A stretch of 64,000 nucleotides of DNA, from contig NZ_JZKH01000005.1 of assembly GCF_000961885.1 (NCBI RefSeq), positions 62,001 through 126,000 on the forward strand, given 5' to 3'. Made by a program: the position numbers and the translations under genes. Shown here in pieces: positions 47,312 to 56,587 of this stretch (its first letter is position 1; each line of letters starts with the position of its first letter). This DNA comes from Streptomyces rubellomurinus (GTDB lineage Bacteria > Actinomycetota > Actinomycetes > Streptomycetales > Streptomycetaceae). The notes below the pieces were generated by a model, which was not told where the DNA came from, did no database searches, and saw nothing but the letters and a program-made list of their open reading frames with translations.

Positions 47312-47456
47312 CCCGTCCGGGGCAGCACCCCTGGTCGCCCCGCCCGCACCCTGGACCGAAAGGGTGGGGCGACCACCCCGAAAGATGCTGTAGAGTATTC
47401 CTCGTCGCCGCAACGGAGAGATCCGAAGAGGCGGCCGGTGCCCCACCAGGCACCGT

Positions 47457-47529
47457 GCGGACGTGGCTCAGTTGGTAGAGCATCACCTTGCCAAGGTGAG
47501 GGTCGCGAGTTCGAATCTCGTCGTCCGCT
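47457..47529 (+). tRNA. tRNA-Gly(GCC), copy 1
   Basis: 73 bases; acceptor GCGGACG/CGTCCGC, anticodon loop TTGCCAA, T-loop TTCGAAT. CCA is not encoded (CGC follows). It reads the common GGC codons. A TAGAGT about 65 bases upstream may be the -10 of both tRNA genes. Confidence 0.95.
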
Positions 47530-47568
47530 CGCAGTGCGCGAGCACAGCACAAAAGAATAGTTTGACCT

Positions 47569-47641
47569 GCGGACGTGGCTCAGTTGGTAGAGCATCACCT
47601 TGCCAAGGTGAGGGTCGCGAGTTCGAATCTCGTCGTCCGCT
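47569..47641 (+). tRNA. tRNA-Gly(GCC), copy 2
   Basis: Identical in sequence to copy 1, starting 112 bases later, also without encoded CCA. The pair is probably one transcript ended by the palindrome at 47648-47679. Confidence 0.95.
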
Positions 47642-47647
47642 CCGGCA

Positions 47648-47679
47648 CGAAGGGCCCCCTCGATCGAGGGGGCCCTTCG
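47648..47679 (+). terminator. Terminator of the tRNA-Gly pair
   Basis: A 32-base perfect palindrome, arms CGAAGGGCCCCCTCGA, seven bases after the second tRNA. Confidence 0.85.
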
Positions 47680-47838
47680 GCATTCCCCGGCCGTCCCGCA
47701 TTCCGCCCCCGGGTTTCCCCGGGAGGCCGGCGACAGCGGGGACCGATGACATTCGTCATCGCCGACCCGTGGATCGCCACCACCGTTCCATGACACCGCG
47801 CACTGCCCGCCCGGCCCGGCCGGCGGAAGGCTGGAGTC

Positions 47839-49614
47839 ATGCGAACGAGCCGCCCCTCCCACCCCGACGACCACGTGATCGAGGTCACCGACCTGCACCG
47901 CCGCTACGGCGGCACCACCGGGTACCACGCCGTCCGCGGCGTCGACCTCACCGTCGGCCGCGGCGAGCTGTTCGCCCTGCTCGGCACCAACGGCGCCGGC
48001 AAGACCTCCACCATGGAGGTCATCGAGGGCCTGACCGCCCCCACCGGCGGCAGCGTCCGGGTCCTCGGCCACGACCCGCACCGGGAGCGCGCCGCCGTCC
48101 GCCCGCGGATCGGCATCATGCTCCAGGAGGGCGGCTTCCCCGGCGACCTCACCTGCGCCGAGACCGGCCGCGTCTGGGCCGGGACGACCAGCGGCGCCCG
48201 CCCGGTGGCGGAGGCGCTGGACCTGGTCGGGCTCGGCCACCGGTCGGGCGTCCGGGTCAAGCAGCTGTCCGGCGGCGAGAAGCGCCGGCTCGACCTCGCG
48301 ATGGCCCTGCTCGGCCGCCCCGAGGTGCTGTTCCTGGACGAGCCCAGCACCGGCCTCGACCCGGAGGCGCGCGCCGCCGTCTGGCGGCTGGTGCGCGAAC
48401 TGCGCGCCCAGGGCACCACGGTGCTGCTCACCACGCACTACCTGGAGGAGGCCGAGGAGCTGGCCGACCGGCTGGCCATCATGCACGGCGGCCGGGTCGT
48501 CACCAGCGGCACCGTCGCCGAGGTGATCGCCGGCCGGCCGTCCCGGATCGGCTTCGAACTGCCCGCGTACGACGGCGTCGTGCTGCCGGCCCTGACCGGC
48601 GCCGAGACCGTCGTCGACGGCCGCAAGGTCACCGTGCACACCACGACCCTCCAGGACACCCTCACCGACCTGCTCGGCTGGGCCCGGCACCACGGGATCG
48701 CGCTCGGCGCCCTGGACGCCCGCAGCGCCTCACTGGAGGAGGCCTTCCTCGCCATCGCCTCCGAGGCCGCCGACCAGGCCCCACCGCCTCCCGGGCCCGC
48801 CGCCCCCGCCACCGGCCCCCGGAGCACGGCCGCCCGCCGCCTGCTCGCCCTCGGCCGGGCCGAGGCCACCCTGCTGATGCGCAACCGCACCGCCCTGTTC
48901 ACCGCGCTGGTGCTGCCCGTGGTGCTGATCAGCTCCCTGCACGGCCTGCTCAAGAAGCAGGCCGAGGACAACCCCGGGCTGGACATCGACTCGCTGCTGG
49001 TCTACGGCTCGGTCGGGATGATCCTGGCCTTCGTCGTCTACTACAACCTGACCGCCGCGTACGTCGCGCGGCGCGGCGAGCTGGTCCTCAAGCGGATGCG
49101 CACCGGCGAGGCCAGGGACCTGGAGATCCTGCTCGGCACGGCCGTCCCCTCGCTCACCCTCGGCCTGCTGATGGCCGCCCTGATCGGGATCGGCGGCAGC
49201 GTCCGGCTGCACCTGACCGTGCCGGTCAACCCGCTGCTGATGGTGATCGGCCTGGTGCTGGCCCTGGCCACCATGATCGCCCTGGCCGCGCTGTCCAGCG
49301 CCTTCACCAGGACCGTGGAGAGCGCCGGCATCACCACCCTGCCGGTGATGCTGGTCATGCAGTTCGGCTCCGGCCTGTTCGTCCCGCTGGAGGTCATGCC
49401 CGCGCAGTTGGCCGACGTCTGCCGCCTGCTGCCGACCACCCCCGCCTTCCAGCTGATCCGCGTCGGCTGGTTCGGCACCGACGGCTCGGCCGCCGCCACC
49501 GGCTTCCTCGGCAGCTGGGGCACCGCCGCCCCGCACCTGGCCAGCGGCGGCGTCTGGCTGGGCCTGGCGGTCTGGGGCGCGGTGCGCTACTTCCGCTGGG
49601 AGCCGCGCCGCTGA
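47839..49614 (+). CDS. Fused ABC transporter (ATPase plus ABC-2 permease)
   Basis: A 591-residue single-chain half transporter. The N-terminal ATPase has Walker A GTNGAGKTST, signature LSGGEKRR and Walker B VLFLDEPSTGLDPEA; a DrrA-like tail follows. From about residue 325 comes an ABC-2-type permease with six helices. Usually these are two genes, so this is a natural fusion. ABC-2 exporters remove drugs, lipids or polymers. With the kinase/regulator pair after it (59 bases to the kinase) it forms a sensing-and-export module of the BceAB/LiaRS style. Confidence 0.92.
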   Translation: MRTSRPSHPDDHVIEVTDLHRRYGGTTGYHAVRGVDLTVGRGELFALLGTNGAGKTSTMEVIEGLTAPTGGSVRVLGHDPHRERAAVRPRIGIMLQEGGFPGDLTCAETGRVWAGTTSGARPVAEALDLVGLGHRSGVRVKQLSGGEKRRLDLAMALLGRPEVLFLDEPSTGLDPEARAAVWRLVRELRAQGTTVLLTTHYLEEAEELADRLAIMHGGRVVTSGTVAEVIAGRPSRIGFELPAYDGVVLPALTGAETVVDGRKVTVHTTTLQDTLTDLLGWARHHGIALGALDARSASLEEAFLAIASEAADQAPPPPGPAAPATGPRSTAARRLLALGRAEATLLMRNRTALFTALVLPVVLISSLHGLLKKQAEDNPGLDIDSLLVYGSVGMILAFVVYYNLTAAYVARRGELVLKRMRTGEARDLEILLGTAVPSLTLGLLMAALIGIGGSVRLHLTVPVNPLLMVIGLVLALATMIALAALSSAFTRTVESAGITTLPVMLVMQFGSGLFVPLEVMPAQLADVCRLLPTTPAFQLIRVGWFGTDGSAAATGFLGSWGTAAPHLASGGVWLGLAVWGAVRYFRWEPRR

Positions 49615-49672
49615 TCGGATCAGCGATCCGAAGGTGAACCCCTGGTCCGGCCTCTGATAGGAAGGCAGCTGC

Positions 49673-50941
49673 ATGATCGTGGCCGGACAGGGGGCGGACG
49701 AAGTGAGAATGCGGTCACCGCTGCGCAGCTGGCGGAGCCTGAGCAAGCCGCAGCGCACCGAGCTCTACCTGCGCTGGTCGCTCTACCTGATGGCGCTGCT
49801 CCTGCTGATCGCCGTCCTGACCAGCTCCGGCCTCGCCCTCAAGCAGGCCGACGGCGACCCCGCGCTGATGCCCGTGGTCCGGGTCTCGCTGCTCCTCGCC
49901 CTCGCGCTCACCCTGGTCCTGCTGCGGACCTACCGGGTGGCCATCGACCACTACCTGCGCCGCCCCACCGGCCACACCCGCTGGATCGCCGTCTCCGTCT
50001 GCCTCGCGGTGGCCGGCTGCTGGACGGTCCTGCTGCTCGGCCCGAAGGCCGACCCGGCGAACCCGAGTGACATCCCGTTCACCCTGTACGTCGCCGGGGA
50101 CCTGCTGCTCTCCACCTTCGGACCGGTGTGCGTGGGGCTGCGCCCGAAACCGGCCGCCCTCACCGGGCTGGGCATGCTGCTGGCGGTCACCCCCGCCGTG
50201 CTGCTGGCCGGGGTCGGCGTCGGCGCCACCGCCGGGTTCCTGGTCGGCCAGGGGCTCTTCACGGCCTTCATCGGCTCCAGCTGCCGCGGCTTCGCCTGGC
50301 TGTGCGCCGTCGTCTGGGAACTGGACGCCGCCCGCGAGGCGCAGTCCCGGCTGGCCGTCGCCGAGGAGCGGCTGCGCTTCTCCCGCGACCTGCACGACGT
50401 GATGGGCCGCAACCTCACCACCATCGCGCTGAAGAGCGAACTCGCCGTCCAGCTCGCCCGGCGCGGGCGCCCCGAGGCCGCCGAGCAGATGGCCGAGGTC
50501 CAGAAGATCGCCCAGGAGTCGCAGCGCGAGGTCCGGGACGTCGTGCGCGGCTACCGCACCGCCGACCTGCACGCCGAGGCGATCGGCGCCCGCGCGGTGC
50601 TCCGCGCCGCCGACGTCGCCTGCGAGATCGACCTCGGCGCGGAGGCCGACCGGCTGCCGCCGCCGGTGCAGTCCGTGTTCGGCTGGGTGATCCGCGAGGC
50701 CACCACCAACGTGCTGCGGCACAGCGAGGCCGCCCGCTGCCTGATCCGGCTGCGGCAGGAGGACGGACGGGCGGTGCTGGAGCTGGAGAACGACGGGGTG
50801 CCCGCCGTCCCGCTCCCGTCCCAGGGCGCCGGCACCGGGCTGCGCGGCCTGCGCGAGCGGCTCGCCGCCCACGACGGCGAGCTGACCGTCCCGGCCGCCG
50901 AGGCGGGCACCTTCCGGATGCTCGCCACCGTCCCGCTCTGA
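49673..50941 (+). CDS. Sensor histidine kinase (HisKA_3, LiaS/DesK type)
   Basis: A 422-residue kinase. Five or six membrane helices fill residues 32-215 with hardly any outside domain, as in intramembrane-sensing kinases. The phospho-acceptor His241 is in FSRDLHDVMGRNLTTIALK, and the ATPase has the N box VIREATTNVLRH and GTGLRGLRERL. The ATG at 49673 follows GGAAGG. Partner is the response regulator 60 bases downstream. Confidence 0.93.
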   Translation: MIVAGQGADEVRMRSPLRSWRSLSKPQRTELYLRWSLYLMALLLLIAVLTSSGLALKQADGDPALMPVVRVSLLLALALTLVLLRTYRVAIDHYLRRPTGHTRWIAVSVCLAVAGCWTVLLLGPKADPANPSDIPFTLYVAGDLLLSTFGPVCVGLRPKPAALTGLGMLLAVTPAVLLAGVGVGATAGFLVGQGLFTAFIGSSCRGFAWLCAVVWELDAAREAQSRLAVAEERLRFSRDLHDVMGRNLTTIALKSELAVQLARRGRPEAAEQMAEVQKIAQESQREVRDVVRGYRTADLHAEAIGARAVLRAADVACEIDLGAEADRLPPPVQSVFGWVIREATTNVLRHSEAARCLIRLRQEDGRAVLELENDGVPAVPLPSQGAGTGLRGLRERLAAHDGELTVPAAEAGTFRMLATVPL

Positions 50942-51001
50942 ACCTTCCTCTGAACCGTCCCGCTCCGACCGCCCCCTGCCGCCGCCGAGGAAGGCCCGCC
51001 G

Positions 51002-51625
51002 ATGACCGAGAACCCCGCGCCCGTCCGCGTCCTGCTCGCCGACGACGAGCACCTGATCCGCGGCGCGCTGGCCGCGCTGCTGTCGCTGGAGGACGACCTG
51101 GAGGTGGTCGCGCAGGCCGGCTCCGGCCCGGAGGCGCTGGCCATGGCGCAGGCGCACCGGCCCGACGTCGCGGTGCTGGACCTCCAGATGCCAGGCCTGG
51201 ACGGCATCGAGGTCGCCGCCGAGCTGCGCCGGCTGATGCCGGACTGCCGCTGCATGATCGTCACCGGCCACGGCCGCCCCGGCTACCTGAAGCGGGCGCT
51301 GGAGGTCGGCGTGCGCGGCTTCCTGCCGAAGACCGTCTCGGCGGCCGACCTGGCCGGCATCATCCGCACCGTGCGCTCCGGCGGCCGGTACGTCGACCCG
51401 GAGCTGGCGGCGGACGCGATCAGCGCCGGCGAGACCCCGCTGACCCCGCGCGAGACGGACGTCCTGGAGCTGGCCGCGGACGGCACCTCGATCGCGGAGA
51501 TCGCCGACCGGGCCTCGCTCTCCCAGGGCACCGTGCGCAACTACCTGTCCTCGGCGGCGGGGAAGCTGGGCGCCGAGAACCGCCACGCGGCGGTGCGGAT
51601 CGCCCGCGAGCACGGCTGGATCTAG
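51002..51625 (+). CDS. NarL/FixJ-type response regulator
   Basis: A 207-residue regulator: receiver domain with Asp60 in VAVLDLQMPGLDGIE, the acidic pair in LLADDEHLI, Thr in MIVTGHG and Lys in FLPKTVS; then a LuxR HTH (LTPRETDVLELAADGTSIAEIADRASLSQGTVRNYLSSAAGKLGAENR). It pairs with the kinase upstream and probably controls the fused exporter. Stop is 27 bases from the converging purC stop. Confidence 0.95.
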   Translation: MTENPAPVRVLLADDEHLIRGALAALLSLEDDLEVVAQAGSGPEALAMAQAHRPDVAVLDLQMPGLDGIEVAAELRRLMPDCRCMIVTGHGRPGYLKRALEVGVRGFLPKTVSAADLAGIIRTVRSGGRYVDPELAADAISAGETPLTPRETDVLELAADGTSIAEIADRASLSQGTVRNYLSSAAGKLGAENRHAAVRIAREHGWI

Positions 51626-51652
51626 GGCTGGCCGCGCCCGCGGGCGTTCGGG

Positions 51653-52552
51653 TCAGACCCAGCTGGTGCCGGTCAGCCGCTCGTACACCTCGATGTACCG
51701 GGCCCGGGTCCGCTCGACCAGCTCGGCCGGCAGCTCCGGCGGCGGCTGCTCGCTGTAGCGGTCCCAGCCGGAGGCCGGGGAGACCAGCCAGTCGCGGATC
51801 AGCTGCTTGTCGAAGGAGGCCTGCGAGCGGCCCGGCTGGTACTCGTCGGCCGGCCAGTAGCGGGAGGAGTCCGGGGTGAGCACCTCGTCGCCGATGATCA
51901 GCTCGCCGTCCAGCAGGCCGTACTCGAACTTGGTGTCGGCCAGGATGATCCCCCGGTCGCGGGCGATGTCCCGGGCCCGGCCGTAGACGTCCAGAGTGGT
52001 GCGGCGCACCTGGGCGGCCAACTCGGCGCCGATCCGGCGGGCGGTCTCCTCGTAGGGGACGTTCTCGTCGTGCTCGCCGACCGCGGCCTTGAGCGCCGGG
52101 GTGTAGATCGGGGCGGGCAGCTCGGAGCTGTTGACCAGGCCCTCCGGCAGCGCGATGCCGCAGACCGTACGGGTCTCCTCGTACTCGGTCAGGCCGGAGC
52201 CGGCCAGGTAGCCGCGGGCGACCGCCTCGACCGGGATCATGTCCAGGCTCTTGCAGATCAGCGTGCGGCCCTTCCAGTCGGCCGGGGCGCCGACCGGGAC
52301 CTCGGTGGAGATCACGTGGTTGGGCACGATGTCGGCGATCCGCTCGAACCACCACAGCGAGAGCTGGGTGAGGACGCGGCCCTTGTCCGGGATCTCGTTC
52401 GGCAGCACCCAGTCGTGCGCGGACATCCGGTCGCTGGCGACCATCACCAGCTCGCCCGACTCGGTGCGGTAGAGGTCACGCACCTTCCCGGTGTGCAGGT
52501 GGACCAGGCCGGGGACCTGGACGGGCTCGGGCTTGGTGACAAAACCGCTCAA
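51653..52552 (-). CDS. purC: SAICAR synthase
   Basis: A 299-residue phosphoribosylaminoimidazole-succinocarboxamide synthase. Seen are the ATP-grasp-like LVHLHTGKVRDLYR, VMVASDRMSAHDWVLP, PNHVISTEVP, VEAVARGYLAGSGL, and the C-terminal LIIGDEVLTPDSSRYWPADEYQPG. I chose TTG 52552 (MSGFVTKPEPVQVPGL), which matches known Streptomyces N-termini and has GAGGA 11 bases ahead; GTG 52612 would add 20 residues. Convergent with the response regulator. Confidence 0.95.
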   Translation of the reverse strand: MSGFVTKPEPVQVPGLVHLHTGKVRDLYRTESGELVMVASDRMSAHDWVLPNEIPDKGRVLTQLSLWWFERIADIVPNHVISTEVPVGAPADWKGRTLICKSLDMIPVEAVARGYLAGSGLTEYEETRTVCGIALPEGLVNSSELPAPIYTPALKAAVGEHDENVPYEETARRIGAELAAQVRRTTLDVYGRARDIARDRGIILADTKFEYGLLDGELIIGDEVLTPDSSRYWPADEYQPGRSQASFDKQLIRDWLVSPASGWDRYSEQPPPELPAELVERTRARYIEVYERLTGTSWV

Positions 52553-52643
52553 GGTGTTCTCAGTCCTCAGGGGTCGTTCACGGGCGTGGGGCACCGCGAA
52601 AGGGGAGGTCACTGCCCCCGCAGTCTTTCACGCCCGCCGCCGG

Positions 52644-54179
52644 TCAGTTCTTGCAGAGCCGGTCCAGCAGGTTGGCGGTGGCCCGCTGGACCCGCTCGTC
52701 GGTCAGGCCCGGGCGGTCCAGCGCGGGCGACCAGGCGAAGGTGCCGGCCGCGAAGACGTAGGCGCCGCTGGGCGCCCGGTACAGCGAGGTCTCCTGGAAG
52801 CGGGTGCGGCCGGCGAGGTCCTGGTACGGCGAGTGCGCCAGCAGCACCCGTTCGGTGTACTCGGGCAGCGCCACCTTCGGGTAGTACCGGTCGGCCTCGC
52901 CCGCGACCAGGCCGGGCAGTTCGTCGCCCTCCTGCAGCCCGGTGCCGTCCCAGAGCCAGTGCGCGGTGTGCCGGGCGACCAGCGGGACGGGTGCGGCGAC
53001 CCGGCCCGAGTACTGCACGCCGAGCAGGTGCTGCTCGGGCTCCCCGGCGTCCCGCCACAGCGCGCTGGCCGCGCCGGAGGCCCCCGCGGCCGGGCTGCCG
53101 GGCCCGGCCTTCTGTCGCTTGCGGCAGTTGAGCAGCCGGTTGGGCTCGCCGGAGGCGGCCGGGGTCAGCTCGACCCGCCAGTACATGGTGTTGGCGGACA
53201 GGAACACCAGCGAGGTGCCGCCGTCCCGGGCCCGCTCGGCGGCCCGGCGCATCGGCTCGGACCAGTACTCGTCGTGGCCGGGGAAGACCAGCGCCCGGTG
53301 CCGGGCCGGGTCGACCAGGCCGGCGTGCAGGTCGGTGGCGGTGGCGTAGGAGAGGTCGTAGCCGTAGCGCTCGGCCCAGCGGATGAAGTCGTAGGCGTGG
53401 CCGACGTGCAGCGGCAGCCCGGCGGTGGCGTGCGGGCGGTCGAAGGAGACCGTGACGGCCGCGTCCGCCTCGCCGACCAGCCCGCCCCGGCCGTCCCAGG
53501 CGTGGTAGAGGCTGGCGCCGCTGCGGCCGTCCTCGGGGAACAGGTTGTACGCCTGCCAGGTCACGTCCGGGAGCACCAGGAGGAGTTCGGCGGCGTGCTC
53601 CTGCTCGGCGACGTCCCGGACGGTGAACGGGATGTGACTGCGGTGCAGCATGTCGGCGGTGGTCAGCACCGCGACGTACGCGCCGGGCTGCCAGTGGGTC
53701 GGGATCTGCAACCGCCAGGAGTGCCACCAGTGGTGACAGGAGACGGTCCGCTCGACGACCAGCGGGGCGGGCTGGACCAGACCGGAGATCAGCGGACTTG
53801 TCGTCATGTGGCGCGCGCCGTCGCCGCCGTAGTGGCCGATCCGGTAGACGTCGACGGAGAACTCGCGGGGCGGGTTGACGGTGACCCGGAAGTCCACCGA
53901 GCCGCCGGGGCGGATCACCCCGGCCGAGGCGAAGCCCTTGATCTGCTGGTCCACGTCGTTGGAGCTGCGCGGGGTGCCGACCGGCGGCACGGGGCGGCCA
54001 CCGGCCGCCAGCGGCTGCTGGCCGGGGGCGTCCACCGAGACGTACCAGGGCACGCTGCCCTCGGCGTCCAGGTACTCCTCGGGGCTGCGCAGCCAGGGCA
54101 GCGGGCCCTGCCCGAAGGGGTCGGAGACGCTGTAGGCGTGCGTTCCGGACTCCCAGCGGCGATTGAGTTCCGAGCCCAC
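52644..54179 (-). CDS. N,N-dimethylformamidase-like large-subunit domain protein
   Basis: A 511-residue protein resembling the C-terminal part of the large chain of N,N-dimethylformamidase: GSVDFRVTVNPPREFSVDVYRIGHYGGDGARHM, VLPDVTWQAYNLFPEDGRSGASLYHAWDG, DFIRWAERYGYDLSYATATDLHAG, and ALVFPGHDEYWSEPMRRAAERARDGGTSLVFLSANTMYWRVEL. That region of the enzyme family is a glutaminase-like and beta-sandwich assembly. No small subunit gene lies beside it, so DMF hydrolysis is not implied. The GTG at 54179 follows GGGAGG at 4 bases. It is commonly found beside purC/purD in Streptomyces; its role is unknown. Confidence 0.7.
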   Translation of the reverse strand: MGSELNRRWESGTHAYSVSDPFGQGPLPWLRSPEEYLDAEGSVPWYVSVDAPGQQPLAAGGRPVPPVGTPRSSNDVDQQIKGFASAGVIRPGGSVDFRVTVNPPREFSVDVYRIGHYGGDGARHMTTSPLISGLVQPAPLVVERTVSCHHWWHSWRLQIPTHWQPGAYVAVLTTADMLHRSHIPFTVRDVAEQEHAAELLLVLPDVTWQAYNLFPEDGRSGASLYHAWDGRGGLVGEADAAVTVSFDRPHATAGLPLHVGHAYDFIRWAERYGYDLSYATATDLHAGLVDPARHRALVFPGHDEYWSEPMRRAAERARDGGTSLVFLSANTMYWRVELTPAASGEPNRLLNCRKRQKAGPGSPAAGASGAASALWRDAGEPEQHLLGVQYSGRVAAPVPLVARHTAHWLWDGTGLQEGDELPGLVAGEADRYYPKVALPEYTERVLLAHSPYQDLAGRTRFQETSLYRAPSGAYVFAAGTFAWSPALDRPGLTDERVQRATANLLDRLCKN

Positions 54180-54559
54180 GCGCCCTCCCAGGTGCACTTC
54201 CGTGATTCCTCGCTCGCCCCCCGGGCGCTCCTGATCCGGTGCCGACGCCCTCCCCCGGCCCCGGCGGCCGGGAGGCACCCCCACGCTCCGGCGCTCGCCC
54301 GCCGCCCGTCGCGTTCGACACCGGCGCGCGCTTCGGCTCCCGGGGCCCGGTTGGCACGTGCCCCCCGGATGTGCGTGCGGTCTAATACACCACACCGCGT
54401 CGGCGCCGCGTCACCCCGCGGTCGCAATTGGTGCGGGGAATCTCGCGGCCCGCCCGGGCAGGGCCTCCGGCCTGCGCGGACGCCCGCCCGCCGGACCGCC
54501 CGGGGGCGCGTACGGAGCCGTCGAGCGCCGCCCGGGCCGGTGCCTGCCGCCGGCCGGCA
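54180..54559. other. 380-base gap between the DMFase-like and M48-like genes
   Basis: No supported gene. On the minus strand TATTAG at 54382-54387 in the context TGTATTAGAC is a likely extended -10, about 200 bases before the DMFase-like gene. The right end may hold the end of the M48-like transcript (GTGCC/GGCAC hairpins near 54540). Confidence 0.5.
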
Positions 54560-56122
54560 CTACAGCCGGACCGGCTTCTCCAGGCGGACGTCGGCGGCGT
54601 CCAGCCAGGCGCGCAGCGGGCCGTCCTGGCCCTGTTCGACGGCCTGGGCGACCGGGCCGGCCAGGTCGGTGCGGCGGACGCCGCCGAGCAGCAGCACCGG
54701 GCCGTCCAGCCAGTCCAGGCCGGGGGCGCCGCCCGCGGTGTCCACGGCGGCGCAGCAGACCATCGCGGTGACGTGGTCGACCAGCAGGTCGCGGCCGGTG
54801 CGGTCGGGTTCGAGCAGCGGGGCCGGGGCGGTGGTGCGGGCAAGCTGGGCGGCGAGCGCGGCGGCCAGCCGTTCGCCGTCGCCCTCGGCGAGCCGGACCA
54901 GCAGCCGGGTCAGGGTGGGGGCGCCGGGGCGGGACTGCGGGGCGAGCCGGTCCAGGGCGGTCTGCAGGGCGGCGGCGCCGGCCCGCCAGCCGGCGTCCAC
55001 CACGTCGGCCGGGTAGTCGGTCCACTCCAGCTCGTGCCAGCTGCCGGCCGGCGGGCGGCCGAAGAACAGTTCGGCGGCGAGCCGGGAGACCGCGCGGTCG
55101 ACGGCGCCGGGCTCCTCCAGCAGGTCGCAGGCCGGGCGGTCGCCGAGCCGGGTGCCGTAGCCGTCCGCCAGCCGGTCGCGGCGGGACAGCTCGGTGAGCG
55201 CGGCGGCCACACCGGCGTTGAGGTGCGCGGGGTGGCGGCCGAGCCGCCAGGCGGGCAGCGCGACCCGGGTGAGCAGGCGGTCCCAGCCGGCGTAGGCCAG
55301 GCCGACCTGCTCCTGGGCGGCTATCCGGAGGCCGTAGTCGACCGCCCGGGCCTGCTCGGAGGCCCGGGCCGCGACGGACCGCTCCAGCTCGGCGGCGTGG
55401 CCGCGGCAGGCGCCGAGCAGCCGGCGGGTGATCGGCCGGGTGAGCCGGTCGGCGAGGGCGGCGGGGCCGCGCCGGGGAGCGGCGGGTTCGACGGCGGGGG
55501 CGCCGCCGAGGCCGGGGGCGCCGCCCCGGCCGGAGTCGAGGCTGGCGTCCAGGCTGCGCAGGAAGCGGCGGGCGGCGGCGATCTCCGGATCGGCGGAGGC
55601 GGCGGTGCCGGCCACCACCGGTGCCAGCAGGGCGCGCAGCTCGCCGGCCCGCATCCACCACAGGAACGGCGAGCCGATCACCAGCACCGGCGCGGGCGGC
55701 TCGTGCTGCCGGCCGGCGGGCGGGACGTCCTCCAGCCAGCTGTCGCAGTCCGGGGTGAGCGCGATGGCCGAGGGGGCGGGCACCTCCAGCCGGTCGGCCA
55801 GCTCGTCGATCAGCCGGTACAGCTCGGGGGCCTCGACGCGTTCCAGCGGGACGGCCGGGATGCGCGGCGGGACGGCCCTGCGGTAGGCGCGGGCGGTCAG
55901 GCCGGCCACCAGGAGGGCCAGCGCGGCGACCGCGCAGACCACCCAGCGGACGGCGTCCCACCCGGCGGCGTCCGCGGCGCCGGGTGCGCCGATCCGGCCG
56001 GTGAACCGGCCGGCGAGCAGCACGGCCGCGACGGCGGCGGGCAGGGCGGCGGCGGCCAGGGCCAGGCCCCGGACCCGCAGGACCACCTGGGCGTGAGCGC
56101 GCGCGGTGTCGACTGCGGCCAT
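54560..56122 (-). CDS. Membrane protein with degenerate M48-like peptidase domain
   Basis: A 520-residue protein. Two hydrophobic segments lie at about 20-45 and 60-80. The following region, ELYRLIDELADRLEVPAPSAIALTPDCDSWLED and VLVIGSPFLWWMRAGELRALLAPVVAGTAA, matches the order of an M48 (HtpX/Ste24-like) peptidase, but where M48 has the zinc HExxH the sequence reads LRALLAPVVAGT. It therefore lacks the zinc site and is probably inactive as a peptidase, perhaps a binding or scaffold protein. The ATG at 56122 is preferred over a GTG 12 bases upstream that overlaps the ribosome site GAAGGGGG. Confidence 0.6.
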   Translation of the reverse strand: MAAVDTARAHAQVVLRVRGLALAAAALPAAVAAVLLAGRFTGRIGAPGAADAAGWDAVRWVVCAVAALALLVAGLTARAYRRAVPPRIPAVPLERVEAPELYRLIDELADRLEVPAPSAIALTPDCDSWLEDVPPAGRQHEPPAPVLVIGSPFLWWMRAGELRALLAPVVAGTAASADPEIAAARRFLRSLDASLDSGRGGAPGLGGAPAVEPAAPRRGPAALADRLTRPITRRLLGACRGHAAELERSVAARASEQARAVDYGLRIAAQEQVGLAYAGWDRLLTRVALPAWRLGRHPAHLNAGVAAALTELSRRDRLADGYGTRLGDRPACDLLEEPGAVDRAVSRLAAELFFGRPPAGSWHELEWTDYPADVVDAGWRAGAAALQTALDRLAPQSRPGAPTLTRLLVRLAEGDGERLAAALAAQLARTTAPAPLLEPDRTGRDLLVDHVTAMVCCAAVDTAGGAPGLDWLDGPVLLLGGVRRTDLAGPVAQAVEQGQDGPLRAWLDAADVRLEKPVRL

Positions 56123-56587
56123 ACGGTGCGGCACCCCCTTCGGAGCCCTCGGGCGCCCGGCGACGGGGCCCGAGCCGACTCGAAACGATCAGTTCCGACC
56201 GGGAGCGGAGGAGTCCGATCCCGGTAGTACGAGCTGCGTCAGGACAAGCTGTGTGGCGCTACTGACATTCTCGACGCGCCGCCCCGGGCGGGCGTTCCGG
56301 ATGGTCCCGGTTTCCACTCGTCCCGGTGACGGCGCCCGAACACCGCCGCCGTCACCCGGGGAGCCGACGACCGGTCCGGTGCGAAGCACCCGGGCGAGCA
56401 CCCGGCCGGACGCCGTCCAGCATCCCCCCGCGGGCGCGCCGCTACCCGGCGGCGCCCCAGCGCACGGACCCCGCGCAACGCGATCAGGCGCACCATAAGG
56501 CCGGGCGGCCGGTTGCGTCAGCCGGATGCGGACGCTGTCACCCGATGGGCTGGAATCCGGCCGCCGGACGGTGCGCCGCCCGCCGTG

